64,000 nt of DNA from UBA2942 sp045127535 (GTDB taxonomy: Bacteria > Bacillota > Clostridia > Lachnospirales > Lachnospiraceae). The position numbers were made by a program, and so were the translations under genes. The notes beneath the pieces were generated by a model. It had not been told where the DNA came from, ran no database searches, and saw nothing but the letters and a program-made list of their open reading frames with translations. The DNA lies in the NCBI GenBank assembly GCA_045127535.1, contig JBGVQN010000053.1, positions 3,820 through 67,819 on the forward strand, in the 5' to 3' direction. Positions 15,854 through 24,262 of the stretch are shown here, one piece after another; position 1 is the stretch's first letter, and each line of letters opens with the position of its first letter.

Positions 15854-17608
15854 ATGGCACATGGAGTGATACGTAAGGTGGCAGGCCCTTTGGTGATCGC
15901 AGAGGGGATGCGCAATGCCAATCTGTTTGATGTGGTACATGTGAGCCGCTACGGGCTTACAGGGGAGATCATAGAGATGCATGGAGACAGTGCGTCCATA
16001 CAGGTATATGAGGAAACCTCTGGTTTGGGCCCTGGTGATGAGGTGACTTCCACAGGAGGCCCACTTTCTGTAGAGCTGGGCCCCGGACTGATCGGCAGTA
16101 TTTATGACGGCATCCAGCGCCCACTTGCAGAATTATACAAGATCGCAGGCAGCAACCTGACCAGAGGCGTGCAAGTACCTTCCTTAAACAGAGAAAAGCA
16201 GTGGCATTTTGTGCCTTTGGTAAAACCGGGAGATCAGGTAAAAGAAGGAGACATATTAGGGACGGTAACCGAGACCCGGGCAGTGGTGCAGAAGATCCTG
16301 GTGCCTCCCGGTGCAGAAGGCTGTGTGGAAACTGCAGCAGAGGGAGATTATTTTGTCACAGATACAGTGGTCGTGCTGGAAACAAAAGATCAAAAGCGCA
16401 AAGAACTGACCCTGATGCAGAAATGGCCTGTACGCAAAGGCAGACCCTATACCAGAAAGCTGCCTCCTGAGATCCCCATGGTCACAGGGCAGAGGGTAGT
16501 AGACACCCTGTTTCCCATTGCAAAAGGAGGGGTGGCAGCGGTTCCGGGCCCCTTTGGCAGCGGTAAGACTGTTATCCAGCATCAGCTGGCAAAATGGGCA
16601 GAGGCAGACATTGTAGTATACATTGGCTGTGGAGAACGTGGAAATGAGATGACCGATGTACTGAATGAATTTCCTGAGCTGCAGGATCCAAAGACCGGCT
16701 ATTCCCTGATGGAGCGGACAGTACTCATAGCCAATACGTCAGACATGCCTGTAGCTGCCAGAGAAGCTTCTATATATACAGGCATCACCATTGCAGAATA
16801 TTTCCGGGACATGGGGTATTCAGTGGCATTGATGGCAGACTCCACCTCCAGATGGGCAGAAGCCCTCCGTGAAATGTCAGGCCGATTAGAGGAAATGCCG
16901 GGTGAAGAAGGCTACCCAGCTTATTTAGGCAGCCGCCTGGCACAATTTTATGAGCGGGCAGGACAGGTCATCACCTTGGGCAGAGAAGGACGGGAAGGAG
17001 CCCTCACGGTCATTGGTGCAGTTTCCCCGCCTGGGGGCGATATTTCAGAGCCAGTCTCCCAGGCCACTCTGCGTATCGTCAAAGTATTCTGGGGACTGGA
17101 TGCTGCCCTGGCATACCGCAGACATTTTCCTGCCATCAACTGGAACACCAGCTATTCTCTCTATACCGATAACCTGTCCAAGTGGTTTCAGACCTACGTG
17201 GCCTCCGACTGGATGGAGCTGCGCCAACGCTTCCTGCGCATCCTGCAGGAAGAGACCCAGTTAGAAGAAATCGTAAAAATGGTAGGTATGGATGCCCTCT
17301 CCGGCAGTGACCGGCTGAAATTAGAGACTGCCCGTTCTGTCAGAGAAGACTACCTCCATCAAAACTCTTTCCACCAGGTAGACACCTACACATCCCTGCA
17401 AAAGCAATACGACATGATGCGCCTGATTCTCCTGTACTACGACAAAGCCCAGGAGGCCCTTGAAAAAGGAACCCCCATCGACAAACTTCTGTCCCTGGAG
17501 GTACGTGAAAGCATAGGCCGTATGAAATACGTACCGGAGGGAAAAGTAGCAGAAGAATACGACCGACTGTCCCTGGAGGTAGAGCGCAGTATCCTGCAGG
17601 AATATTAG
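15854..17608 (+). CDS. ntpA: V-type ATPase catalytic subunit A
   Basis: 584 residues, the ATP-hydrolysing subunit. The P-loop is GPFGSGKT at residues 232-239, followed by the conserved YIGCGERGNEM; the family's non-homologous insert lies before the P-loop (about 115-190). DSTSRWAEALREMSGRLEEMPGEEGYPAYLGSRL is the conserved A-subunit block. ATG follows AAAGGAA. GC skew flips inside the gene: the first about 100 bases are G-rich (37 G, 21 C by eye), while 17341-17400 has 22 C and 7 G. The last 13 codons are partly duplicated after the stop. Confidence 0.97.
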   Translation: MAHGVIRKVAGPLVIAEGMRNANLFDVVHVSRYGLTGEIIEMHGDSASIQVYEETSGLGPGDEVTSTGGPLSVELGPGLIGSIYDGIQRPLAELYKIAGSNLTRGVQVPSLNREKQWHFVPLVKPGDQVKEGDILGTVTETRAVVQKILVPPGAEGCVETAAEGDYFVTDTVVVLETKDQKRKELTLMQKWPVRKGRPYTRKLPPEIPMVTGQRVVDTLFPIAKGGVAAVPGPFGSGKTVIQHQLAKWAEADIVVYIGCGERGNEMTDVLNEFPELQDPKTGYSLMERTVLIANTSDMPVAAREASIYTGITIAEYFRDMGYSVALMADSTSRWAEALREMSGRLEEMPGEEGYPAYLGSRLAQFYERAGQVITLGREGREGALTVIGAVSPPGGDISEPVSQATLRIVKVFWGLDAALAYRRHFPAINWNTSYSLYTDNLSKWFQTYVASDWMELRQRFLRILQEETQLEEIVKMVGMDALSGSDRLKLETARSVREDYLHQNSFHQVDTYTSLQKQYDMMRLILLYYDKAQEALEKGTPIDKLLSLEVRESIGRMKYVPEGKVAEEYDRLSLEVERSILQEY

Positions 17609-17735
17609 AAACTGGAAGTAGAACGCAGCATCCTGCAGGAATGCTAGAATCAATTGGAATCAATAGGAGAAGAAGTAGACATAACATGAACGTATAACCT
17701 GCAGGAACACTAGAATCAACTGGAACCAATAGGTT
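17573..17735 (+). repeat. Duplicated 3' end of ntpA
   Basis: The last 36 or so bases of ntpA (CTGGAGGTAGAGCGCAG through CAGGAATATTAGA) recur with changes 39 bases later (CTGGAAGTAGAACGCAG through GGAATGCTAGA). Pieces appear a third time near 17700 (CCTGCAGGAACACTAGA). The period is 13 codons, so this is an extragenic echo of the gene tail. Confidence 0.75.
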
Positions 17736-17758
17736 CACACAAAATAATCTAAGTCAAT

Positions 17759-18063
17759 ACCAGCATTCAAGAGAGTCTGTGTTTGGGGGCGGAGGGGATG
17801 GTCTTGGGCAGCAGGGACTTGGGCAGGGGCTCCATTGTTTTTAAGCAGGGCTCTTGAAAACACCGGTACTTAGGTTTTTTGAGCGTTGCAGCCAGCAGAA
17901 AGCTTGCTTGCTGATGCCTGTAGCGTTCAAAAAATCTTAGAACCGCTGCGTTTTCACCGAAGCGAGAGCGTGCCCGGTGTAAAACAATGGAGCCCCTGCT
18001 CAAGTCCCTGCTGCCCAAGACCATCCCCTCCGTCCTCAGTAGCAGAATCCCTGAATGCGTCCG
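17759..18063 (+). repeat. Nested palindromic element, copy D
   Basis: About 305 bp in the A-B gap. The termini ACCAGCATTC and GAATGCGTCCG pair through GCATTC/GAATGC, whereas other copies have GCTTTC/GAAAGC. Outer arms of about 60 bp (G-rich left, C-rich right) match except at a few sites. The left core is CTCTTGAAAACACCGGTACTTAG; the inner stem GAGCGTT pairs around the shared apical block CAGCAGAAAGCTTGCTTGCT; the right core is CTTAGAACCGCTGCGTTTTC, then ACCGAAGCGAGAGCGTG. It stops 7 bases before the ntpB ribosome site. Confidence 0.9.
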
Positions 18064-18080
18064 TGCAAAAAGGAGGCCAT

Positions 18081-19457
18081 ATGGCAAAAGAATATAGAAC
18101 GATACAGGAGGTTGCCGGCCCTCTGATGTTGGTGCAGGGGGTGGAGCAGGTCACCTATGATGAATTAGGAGAGATCCTGCTGTCCAACGGAGAGATCCGT
18201 CAGTGCAGAGTCATGGAGGTAGATGGGACCAATGCCCTGGTACAGCTCTTTGAAAGCAGTGCCGGAATCAATTTAGAAGAAAGCAAAGTCCGTTTCTTGG
18301 GCAGAAGCATGGAGCTGGGGGTATCAGAAGATATGTTGGGCAGAGTATTTGACGGCATGGGACACCCCATCGATGACGGCCCGCCCATCCTGCCGGACAA
18401 ACGCTGGAGCGTAGAGGGAAGCCCTATGAATCCCTCCGCCAGGTTATATCCCTCCGAATTCATTCAGACCGGGATCTCCTCCATAGACGGACTAAACACC
18501 CTGGTCAGAGGGCAAAAACTGCCCATTTTCTCTGCCTCAGGTCTGCCCCATGCCAGTCTGGCAGCCCAGATCGCAAGACAGGCCAAGGTAAAAGGAGAGG
18601 GAGATGCCTTTGCAGTTGTCTTTGCAGCCATCGGCATTACCTTTGAGGAAGCCAACTTCTTTATCCGCAGCTTTCAGGACACAGGCGCCATCGACCGGAC
18701 AGTGCTGTTTATCAATCTGGCCAATGATTCTGCTGTAGAACGAATCGCCACCCCTAAAATGGCCCTGACTGCTGCAGAATATCTGGCCTTTGAAAAAAAC
18801 ATGCATGTACTGGTCATTCTCACAGACATTACCAACTATGCAGATGCCCTCCGTGAGATCTCTGCTGCCCGAAAGGAAGTGCCCGGCCGCAGAGGCTATC
18901 CGGGCTACATGTATACAGACCTTGCAACCATGTATGAACGTGCCGGCAGAAAACAGGGCAGCAGCGGCAGTATCACCATGATCCCGATCCTCACCATGCC
19001 GGAGGATGACAAAACTCATCCCATCCCTGACCTGACAGGCTATATTACAGAGGGACAGATCATTTTAAGCAGAGAACTGTATCAAAAGGGCGTATTCCCC
19101 CCAATCGACGTCCTCCCCTCCCTGTCCCGTCTCAAGGACAAGGGCATCGGCAAAGGCAAAACCAGAGCCGACCATTCCAACACCATGAACCAGCTCTTTG
19201 CTGCCTATTCCAGAGGAAAAGAAGCCAGAGAGCTGATGGTCATCTTAGGAGAAGCTGCCCTCTCTGCGTTAGATCTCCAATATGCCCGCTTTGCCGACGT
19301 CTTTGAAGAAACCTACGTATCCCAGGGCTTCCAAACCGACCGCGACATAGAGGAGACCCTAACCATCGGCTGGCAACTCCTCTCCACCCTGCCCCGAAGC
19401 GAACTGAAACGAATCGACGAAACCTACCTGGATCAATACTACGGAAAAACAAACTAA
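18081..19457 (+). CDS. ntpB: V-type ATPase non-catalytic subunit B
   Basis: 458 residues. ATG 18081 has AGGAGG 4 bases upstream; the frame is open further upstream, but that runs through palindromic copy D and has no B-subunit similarity. The protein has the alpha/beta ATPase fold without a P-loop: the matching loop reads FSASGLPHASLAAQIARQA. The conserved block GRRGYPGYMYTDLATMYERAGR is present. It binds nucleotide at the A-B interfaces structurally. The 3' tail is C-rich (19081-19140: 25 C, 10 G). Confidence 0.96.
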   Translation: MAKEYRTIQEVAGPLMLVQGVEQVTYDELGEILLSNGEIRQCRVMEVDGTNALVQLFESSAGINLEESKVRFLGRSMELGVSEDMLGRVFDGMGHPIDDGPPILPDKRWSVEGSPMNPSARLYPSEFIQTGISSIDGLNTLVRGQKLPIFSASGLPHASLAAQIARQAKVKGEGDAFAVVFAAIGITFEEANFFIRSFQDTGAIDRTVLFINLANDSAVERIATPKMALTAAEYLAFEKNMHVLVILTDITNYADALREISAARKEVPGRRGYPGYMYTDLATMYERAGRKQGSSGSITMIPILTMPEDDKTHPIPDLTGYITEGQIILSRELYQKGVFPPIDVLPSLSRLKDKGIGKGKTRADHSNTMNQLFAAYSRGKEARELMVILGEAALSALDLQYARFADVFEETYVSQGFQTDRDIEETLTIGWQLLSTLPRSELKRIDETYLDQYYGKTN

Positions 19458-19511
19458 CTTTTTATACCTAAACTAAAATATTCTCCGTGCTTCTGTAAGT
19501 GCCTACCCACT

Positions 19512-19768
19512 GATAGGTAATTGCGAAATCAACATCAGCTTTGAGAAGTAATTGTAAGAAACTGTTTTCTAAACAGGGCTCTTGAAAACGCCGGTCCTTA
19601 GGTGTCTGGCGGATAGATGCAGCAGGAAACTTGTTTACTGCTGCATCTATCCGTCAGATACCTTAGTACCGCTGCGTTTTCACCGAAGCGCAAGCGTGCC
19701 CTGTGTGAAAACAATTTCTTACAATTACTTCTCAAAGCGTCCGTTCATCTACTTCGCAATTCCCTATC
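19512..19768 (+). repeat. Nested palindromic element, copy E
   Basis: Between ntpB and ntpD. Outermost arms GATAGGTAATTGCGAA and TTCGCAATTCCCTATC pair, as in copies A and G. The inner outer-arm runs from ATCAGCTTTGAGAAG (19534) and ends CTTCTCAAAGCGTCCG (19743). The left core is GAAAACGCCGGTCCTTAG, the right core CTTAGTACCGCTGCGTTTTC. The apical block is AGGAAACTTGTTTACT: the AAGC/GCTT pairs of copies C, D and F become AAAC/GTTT, keeping base pairing. The GNRA loop is GCAA (GAAGCGCAAGCG) instead of GAGA. Confidence 0.9.
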
Positions 19769-19790
19769 CTTCTCACCAAGAAAGGAGTCT

Positions 19791-20417
19791 ATGGTGCAAT
19801 CGCATGTGATACCTACCAGACAGGAATTGAATAAACAGAAGAAGAAGCTTCTTTCTGCCAGAAAAGGCCATAAGCTGCTCAAAGACAAGCGGGATGAATT
19901 GATGCGTCAATATATGGATATGGTACAGGAAAATATGTCTCTGCGTCTGAAAGTAGAAGAAGGCATCCGCACTGCCAATGCTGCTCTGGCAGGCGCCTTG
20001 TCAGGTATGTCGGAAAATACAGCTCAGGGCGTCTTTCTGGTGCCTGGTCAGGGGCTGCAGCTTGCCTGCAGCACCAAAACAGTGATGAGCGTAGCTCTCC
20101 CCAGGCTTTCTCTCCACAGTCGCAGCGGAGACAAAAGTGCAGTTTACTGCTATGGACTGGCTGCCACCACAGGAGAGCTGGATGCCGCTGTAGCAACTTT
20201 GGCAGCGCTGCAGCAGGACATGATCCGCCTTGCAGAGCTGGAAAAATCCTGCCGCCTGCTTTCCGCAGAGATCGAAAAGACCAGAAGGAGAGTCAATGCC
20301 CTGGAATATGTGGTCATCCCACAGGCACAGTACAACATTAAATTCATCCGCATGAAGCTGGATGAAAACGAACGCAGCAATCAGGTGCGGTTGATGAAGA
20401 TCAAAGACCGGCTTTAA
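19791..20417 (+). CDS. ntpD: V-type ATPase central rotor subunit D
   Basis: 208 residues. ATG 19791 (MVQSHVIPTRQELNKQKKKL) is chosen: AAAGGAG is 3 to 4 bases upstream, and the open frame before it is only palindromic copy E. The two long antiparallel helices at the N- and C-terminus form the rotor shaft; the conserved start 'PTR.EL...K..L..A..G..LLK.KRD.L' is clear. Last gene of the operon; the next gene is convergent. Confidence 0.94.
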   Translation: MVQSHVIPTRQELNKQKKKLLSARKGHKLLKDKRDELMRQYMDMVQENMSLRLKVEEGIRTANAALAGALSGMSENTAQGVFLVPGQGLQLACSTKTVMSVALPRLSLHSRSGDKSAVYCYGLAATTGELDAAVATLAALQQDMIRLAELEKSCRLLSAEIEKTRRRVNALEYVVIPQAQYNIKFIRMKLDENERSNQVRLMKIKDRL

Positions 20418-20447
20418 CACAACAGAAAGTATGCCATACCTCCCAAT

Positions 20448-21581
20448 TTAAACATGTGAACTATATTCCTGATAATAGCAGATGATCATTTCCGCTCCGC
20501 CACTGTTGCCAGGTGCTGATTTGATCAGCTGCTGCAGGCGGGCGATATTGTATTTGATCTCACTGTCTGAGAGCATTGAAAAAACCGTGTTTTTCAACAC
20601 ATCAAGATTCACCATAGAATATGCGATTTGCTTACCGACGCCAAGCTGTTCCACACAACGTGCATTTACAGGCTGGTCAGATGCAAAGGGGATTACCACC
20701 ATGGGAGTGCCGGAAACAAGTGCCTCTGAAACACTATTCATACCGCCATGGGTCACAAAAACATCTGCCATTTTTAAAACCTCCACCTGCGGTACTGATT
20801 TGTAAATATGGACATTGGATGGTACATTTTTAAGCTTTCTCACATCAAACGCCTGTCCTGCTGAAATGATCACCTCAACATGTTCACCACGAAATGCCTC
20901 TAAACAGTTTTGAAAAAAAGAAACGGCTCCTTTTACAACAGTTCCCAGTGAAATATATACAACAGGCTTTGTACCCTTTACAAAATCAAAGGCAGCTGCT
21001 TTTCTTGCATATATAGATGGCCCAAGAAACTTGTATTGCTCGTCTGGAAATTCTTCTGCGTAGGGCTGATATTCCCGCAGTGTATAGACAAAATTTAATT
21101 CTGGCGGATTGTAAAGGATTTCATCCAGCCAGTTATCTGTTTTCATGGGAATGTTTTTGGCAATAGATTTTGTAAAGGCTCTTGCGATCCATTTATGTTG
21201 AAAGATAGATAAGGGCCCTTTCGAGGCAATATATTCTTGCATTAACACTTCATTTGTTACAGGAGCGGTAAAGATCCTTGCCACAGGCTTGCTGAATTTT
21301 TCAGCAAGATGTTTGCCTAAAAAGAAAAATTGTTCATATAGAACAAAGTCGAAGCCATTGATAATGCTTTCTGCAGCAGCATAGGCATTTTTGATCTGCT
21401 CTGATAACTGTTTATGATTTTGGTATCCATAAAATCGGGCTCCGCTCTCTGCAATCCTTTCTTCCCAGTCAAAAGGCAACAGATAGGTCACTTCACAGCC
21501 TTGCAGGATCAGTTCCTGTACAAGCCCGATGGTGGGTACAACATGACCATAATATGGTAAATTAATAAACAAAATTTTCAT
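20448..21581 (-). CDS. MGT-family (macrolide-type) glycosyltransferase
   Basis: 377 residues, GT1 fold. Start is ATG 21581 with GGGAGGTG just upstream on the minus strand (KILFINLPYYGHVVPTIGLVQEL, with the 'GH..P' acceptor-site motif). The sugar-nucleotide binding block FVTHGGMNSVSEALVSGTPMVV, followed by PFASDQPVNARCVEQLGVG, is complete, so the gene appears intact. Relatives glycosylate macrolides, sterols or other hydrophobic aglycones in the cytoplasm, but the substrate here is unknown. It is the only minus-strand gene between two plus-strand operons, which suggests independent acquisition. Confidence 0.85.
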   Translation of the reverse strand: MKILFINLPYYGHVVPTIGLVQELILQGCEVTYLLPFDWEERIAESGARFYGYQNHKQLSEQIKNAYAAAESIINGFDFVLYEQFFFLGKHLAEKFSKPVARIFTAPVTNEVLMQEYIASKGPLSIFQHKWIARAFTKSIAKNIPMKTDNWLDEILYNPPELNFVYTLREYQPYAEEFPDEQYKFLGPSIYARKAAAFDFVKGTKPVVYISLGTVVKGAVSFFQNCLEAFRGEHVEVIISAGQAFDVRKLKNVPSNVHIYKSVPQVEVLKMADVFVTHGGMNSVSEALVSGTPMVVIPFASDQPVNARCVEQLGVGKQIAYSMVNLDVLKNTVFSMLSDSEIKYNIARLQQLIKSAPGNSGGAEMIICYYQEYSSHV

Positions 21582-21850
21582 AAAGCACCTCCCAATCAGA
21601 CAATTCAATTTCTGCGGATTCCAAAGGCTGTTTGACCAAAACCTGCCAAGTCACTTTTCGCCTTTTTCATGTGTAAAGAGTATACCATGAAACCCAGGAT
21701 ACGGAAAGTTCCTTTGGCAGGAAACGGTATGATTTCAAAACGTATTTTCTCTGTGAACCCTGAAAAAACACTTGAAAAGTAAACATAAATGTGTAAAAAT
21801 AGGCAGTATGACTTTCGACCGGAATACCGGAAAGAAAAAATGGAGGCGTC

Positions 21851-23770
21851 ATGGTAAAACAGGATACCTATAATGCGGACAGTATTACTGTCCTGGAAGG
21901 ATTGGAAGCGGTTCGGAAACGACCGGGTATGTATATTGGAGGTGTATCCTCCCAGGGCTTAAACCATTTGGTTTACGAGATCGTAGACAATGCAGTGGAC
22001 GAGCATCTGGCAGGCTTCTGCAATCATGTAGAGGTTACATTGGAAGCAGACGGTTCCGTGACCGTCAAGGATAATGGACGAGGCATCCCTGTAGACAGAC
22101 ATCAGAAAGGTGTATCTGCAGAGCGTGTGATCTTTACCACACTCCATGCCGGCGGTAAGTTTGACAACAATGCATATAAAACAAGCGGCGGTCTGCATGG
22201 TGTAGGTTCTTCTGTAGTCAATGCCCTGTCAGTATCATTGGAGGTAGAGGTGTCCAAGGATGGACATATCTATTATGATGCCTATGAGCGTGGCGTGCCT
22301 GTGGTAACACTGAAAAACGGCCTGCTGCCCAAAAAAGGCAAGACAGAGGAGACCGGAACCCGGATCCATTTTATGCCGGACAAAGAAATATTTGAAAAGG
22401 CAAAGCTGAACGCAGTAGCCATCAAAAGCCGCCTGCACGAGACTGCTTATTTAAATCCCGGACTGGAGATCGTGTTTACCAACTGCAGAGAAGGGGAGCA
22501 GGAGCAGGTGACCTTCTATGAGACAGAGGGCATCCAGGCATATATCAAGGAACTGAACAAGGGAAAGAACCCGGTGCATGACATCATCTATCTGAAAGGT
22601 ACCAGTGAGGGCATAGAAGTAGAGGCAGCCTTCCAGTTCGTAGACACCTTTGAGGAAAAGATCTTAGGCTACTGCAACAACATCTATACCTCAGAGGGCG
22701 GTACCCACATTACCGGTTTTAAGACCCGTTTTACCCAGATCATCAACAGCTATGCCAGAGAGCTGGGCATTTTAAAGGAAAAGGATGTCAATTTTACCGG
22801 TGCAGACACCCGCTGCGGTATGACTGCCATCTTAGCCATCAAGCATCCGGACCCCATCTTCGAGGGACAGACCAAGACCAAGCTGGGCAGTGCAGATGCT
22901 GCCAAGGTCACCAATATCGTAACCGGAGAGCAGTTAGAGCTGTTCTTTGACAAAAATCTGGAAGTATTAAAGCAGGTCATCAGCTGCGCAGAAAAGTCTG
23001 CCAAGATCCGCAAGGCAGAAGAAAAAGCCAGAACCAATCTGCTCTCCAAGCCGAAGTTTTCCTTTGAAAGCAACGGAAAGCTGGCGAACTGTGAAAGCAG
23101 AGATGCATCTCTGTGTGAGATCTTCATCGTAGAGGGAGATTCCGCGGGAGGTTCCGCCCGCAACGCCAGAAACAGAAAGTATCAGGCCATCCTCCCTATC
23201 CGAGGCAAGATCTTAAATGTAGAAAAAGCCTCCATGGACAAGGTACTTGCCAACGCAGAGATCAAAGCCATGGTACAGGCCTTTGGCTGCGGCTTTTCCG
23301 AAGGATACGGCAATGATTTTGACATCAGCAAGCTGCGCTACGATAAGATCGTTATCATGACCGATGCCGACGTAGACGGTGCCCACATCAGCACCCTGCT
23401 GCTGACCTTTTTCTACCGCTTCATGCCGGATCTGATCACTGAGGGTCATGTCTACATTGCCATGCCCCCACTGTACAAAGCAGTCCCCAGAAAAGGCGAG
23501 GGCGAATATCTCTACGACGATGCCGCCCTGGAAAAATACAAAAAGACCCACTCCAATTTCACCCTCCAACGCTACAAGGGACTTGGTGAAATGGACGCCG
23601 ACCAGCTTTGGGAGACCACACTAAACCCGGAAACCCGCTGCATGAAACGGGTAGAGATCGAAGACGCCCGCCTGGCTGACCAGATGACCGAGATCCTCAT
23701 GGGTACCGACGTAGAATTCCGCCGTGAATTCATCCACGACCACGCAGCGGAAGCAGACCTGGATGTATAA
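21851..23770 (+). CDS. Type IIA topoisomerase subunit B (GyrB/ParE family)
   Basis: 639 residues. GHKL ATPase domain: EIVDNAVDEHLAG, DNGRGIPVD, and the ATP lid TSGGLHGVGSSVVNALS. Transducer domain around 230-390. TOPRIM domain: FIVEGDSAGGSA near 428 and MTDADVDGAHI near 505. The C-terminal block is HSNFTLQRYKGLGEMDADQLWETTLNP. Sequence detail is GyrB-like, but the gene has no recF or dnaN neighbour and is paired with a subunit A lacking a clear GyrA box, so it may be the second (topo IV-type) enzyme of this lineage. ATG follows GGAGG. The last 350 bases are C-rich, then comes palindromic copy F. Confidence 0.93.
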   Translation: MVKQDTYNADSITVLEGLEAVRKRPGMYIGGVSSQGLNHLVYEIVDNAVDEHLAGFCNHVEVTLEADGSVTVKDNGRGIPVDRHQKGVSAERVIFTTLHAGGKFDNNAYKTSGGLHGVGSSVVNALSVSLEVEVSKDGHIYYDAYERGVPVVTLKNGLLPKKGKTEETGTRIHFMPDKEIFEKAKLNAVAIKSRLHETAYLNPGLEIVFTNCREGEQEQVTFYETEGIQAYIKELNKGKNPVHDIIYLKGTSEGIEVEAAFQFVDTFEEKILGYCNNIYTSEGGTHITGFKTRFTQIINSYARELGILKEKDVNFTGADTRCGMTAILAIKHPDPIFEGQTKTKLGSADAAKVTNIVTGEQLELFFDKNLEVLKQVISCAEKSAKIRKAEEKARTNLLSKPKFSFESNGKLANCESRDASLCEIFIVEGDSAGGSARNARNRKYQAILPIRGKILNVEKASMDKVLANAEIKAMVQAFGCGFSEGYGNDFDISKLRYDKIVIMTDADVDGAHISTLLLTFFYRFMPDLITEGHVYIAMPPLYKAVPRKGEGEYLYDDAALEKYKKTHSNFTLQRYKGLGEMDADQLWETTLNPETRCMKRVEIEDARLADQMTEILMGTDVEFRREFIHDHAAEADLDV

Positions 23771-23946
23771 ATGAGCAGCCTGCACCCTGGATCCTCCTTG
23801 GTATCCCGATCCTCCAAGTGGTTTACCCCATGATAGATCATCATACAATAACAAACAACAGCTTACCAAAAAGATATAACATAGATCACTACAGATATAT
23901 AGAAATCAGTACTGCAAACTGTTTGATATCATTTGCATAAATAAAC

Positions 23947-24230
23947 TATCAGCTTTCAAGAGGTCTGCATGTCTGCTGTCTGAGGCAGGCGGGGCTTGGG
24001 TGTGGGATTGTTTTAAGCAGGACTCTTGAAAACGCCGGTACTTAGATGGCAGTCAAAATCAACAGATATGTAGGCGGAAGCTTGCTTACGAATGCATATC
24101 TGTTGGTTTTGAGTGGCATCTTAGCACCGCTGCGTTTTCACCGAAGCGAGAGCGGGTCCGGCGTAAACAATCCCACACCCAAGCCCCGCCTGCCCAGACA
24201 GCAGACATGCAGACCTCTTGAAAGCGTCCG
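23947..24230 (+). repeat. Nested palindromic element, copy F
   Basis: 284 bp between the two topoisomerase genes. Termini TATCAGCTTTC and GAAAGCGTCCG. Outer arms 23951-24011 and 24166-24226 pair nearly throughout (AGAGGTCTGCATGTCTGCTG with its complement). The left core is CTCTTGAAAACGCCGGTACTTAG; the inner stem 24045-24070 pairs with 24093-24119 and is capped by GGAAGCTTGCTTAC; the right core is CTTAGCACCGCTGCGTTTTC, then ACCGAAGCGAGAGCGGGT. The rest of the 492-base gap (23771-23946) has no gene; it holds two ATCCTCC repeats and AT-rich sequence. Confidence 0.92.
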
Positions 24231-24262
24231 TTTTACAATACAGAAAATGAAAGGAGCAAACT

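Noticed and set aside
17886..18080. Open frame joined to ntpB upstream of its ATG
   Set aside because: It is translated palindromic element (copy D) sequence. The similar peptide PLRFHRSES appears at copies E and F only because the core DNA is conserved. The ribosome site is at 18071 and B-subunit similarity starts at 18081.
19617..19790. Open frame joined to ntpD upstream of its ATG
   Set aside because: It is palindromic copy E read through by chance; AAAGGAG and the family-like N-terminus place the start at 19791.
2351..24230. CRISPR array or ordinary REP cluster
   Set aside because: Copies are kilobases apart, 200-305 bp long, and have no spacer-repeat rhythm; stems differ between copies, unlike REP sequences.
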